64,000 nt of DNA from an uncultured Lachnospiraceae bacterium. Its GTDB lineage: Bacteria; Bacillota; Clostridia; Lachnospirales; Lachnospiraceae. Position 1 is the stretch's first letter. Every line of letters begins with the position of its first letter. The position numbers and the translations under genes were made by a program. Below, in pieces: positions 63,651-64,000 of the stretch. Location of the stretch: positions 5,493 through 69,492 of the forward strand of contig CALGVA010000011.1 of assembly GCA_937920345.1 (NCBI GenBank). The letters are read 5' to 3'. Under the pieces are notes generated by a model. It ran no database searches and had not been told where the DNA came from. It saw only the letters and a list, made by a program, of their open reading frames with translations.

Positions 63651-64000
63651 GATAACCTTGCCTTTCCGCAACCTGCAAATTTGAGCGGCAGGCGCAAATT
63701 TGCGTGTGAAACATTTATGTTTCACGCTGTTCTCCTCATTCATAGTATTGATTCCAGTATATGATTTTCGGATACATTTTTCCCGATCAAAAATGCTGAC
63801 TTTTGTCCGGATTCCCTTTCTTCATTGGGCCGTCGTCCGCAACATCTATCAGTATATACTATTACTGTCCGTATTCCCGATACAGCCGTTCCCGATATGC
63901 CGGATCGGACAGGGCGCGCTTCATTTCCCCGGCTTTCCCGGCATCCATAAGTTTCTGCATTAGCTGTAAAGCTTTGTTCTCACCCTCCCCACGGCCTTCT
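63651..64000. repeat. Duplicated intergenic/5' segment, copy B (cut by window edge)
   Basis: Matches 61299-61610 (see copy A) but carries an extra palindromic module GCGCAAATTTGCG followed by the GTGAAACATTTATGTTTCAC hairpin (63690-63730), which belongs to the dispersed palindrome family. Confidence 0.75.
63862..64000 (-). pseudogene. C-terminal part of an Rpn-type nuclease gene (cut by window edge)
   Basis: 46 codons including the stop, reading EGRGEGENKALQLMQKLMDA, then KAGEMKRALSDPAYRERL and YREYGQ, nearly the same as the tail at 61462-61610. The 5' part is outside the window, so it is not possible to say whether this copy is intact; it is listed as a pseudogene only because the sister copy is truncated. 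Confidence 0.5.

Noticed and set aside
62883..63764. Open frame of 293 codons on the plus strand
   Set aside because: Antisense to the transglutaminase-like gene, whose Cys-His-Asp triad is intact; no start signal on the plus strand.

Overview
The window looks like a chromosomal segment of a gut-type Firmicute, most likely a Lachnospiraceae member (Clostridia). This rests on strong Gram-positive Shine-Dalgarno sites, a T-box in front of ileS, DUF5692, DUF2812, FIST and DegV genes, Rpn-type nuclease remnants, and the typical clostridial type of the housekeeping genes. Base composition is balanced except between about 47.0 and 55.0 kb, which is clearly AT-richer. No rRNA, tRNA or CRISPR array was found.

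Layout. 0-1.1 kb: a 23S rRNA methyltransferase (Erm) cut by the window edge, behind a long leader with a candidate regulatory peptide and attenuator. 1.3-12.6 kb: a Cof-type phosphatase, then a glycan-use operon (two ABC sugar permeases, a binding lipoprotein, two family 2 glycoside hydrolases) divergent from a GntR/LacI-hybrid regulator. 12.6-19 kb: glycogen phosphorylase and T-box-controlled ileS, with a 140-bp MITE between them. 19-30.6 kb: small conserved proteins, a PadR-DUF2812-FtsX-type ABC exporter operon, a FIST sensor with a soluble chemoreceptor, YbaK, and an OmpR-type two-component system. 30.6-36.5 kb: an Rpn remnant, a TA-flanked MITE, and a cluster of DUF5692 membrane protein, HypA, a 931-residue flavin/Fe-S oxidoreductase and HypB, without any hydrogenase genes; a second copy of the 140-bp MITE follows. 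36.7-44.5 kb: nicotinate phosphoribosyltransferase, a broken chemoreceptor-like gene, DegV, an Eis-like acetyltransferase and a zinc-ribbon membrane protein paired with a TPM-domain protein.

44.6-58.6 kb: a tetrapyrrole pathway (hemL, hemB, cobA-hemD fusion, hemC, siroheme dehydrogenase), all on the minus strand, leading from glutamate-1-semialdehyde to uroporphyrinogen III and towards siroheme/cobalamin. It is split between hemB and cobA-hemD by an AT-rich defence-type island: an orphan type III restriction subunit, an ORC/Cdc6-like ATPase coupled to a HEPN-like protein, an AlbA_2/Schlafen-like regulator and an AbiE antitoxin with a ruined toxin gene. The ATPase plus HEPN-like pair is the best candidate here for an undescribed system.

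58.7-64 kb: a SodC-like protein, a family 3 glycoside hydrolase, an AraC/GyrI regulator overlapping a transglutaminase-like gene, and a patchwork of repeats and gene remnants (siroheme synthase, SodC and Rpn pieces) that points to repeated duplication and deletion. Gene starts were chosen from Shine-Dalgarno spacing; all functional assignments come from reading motifs by eye, without database searches.
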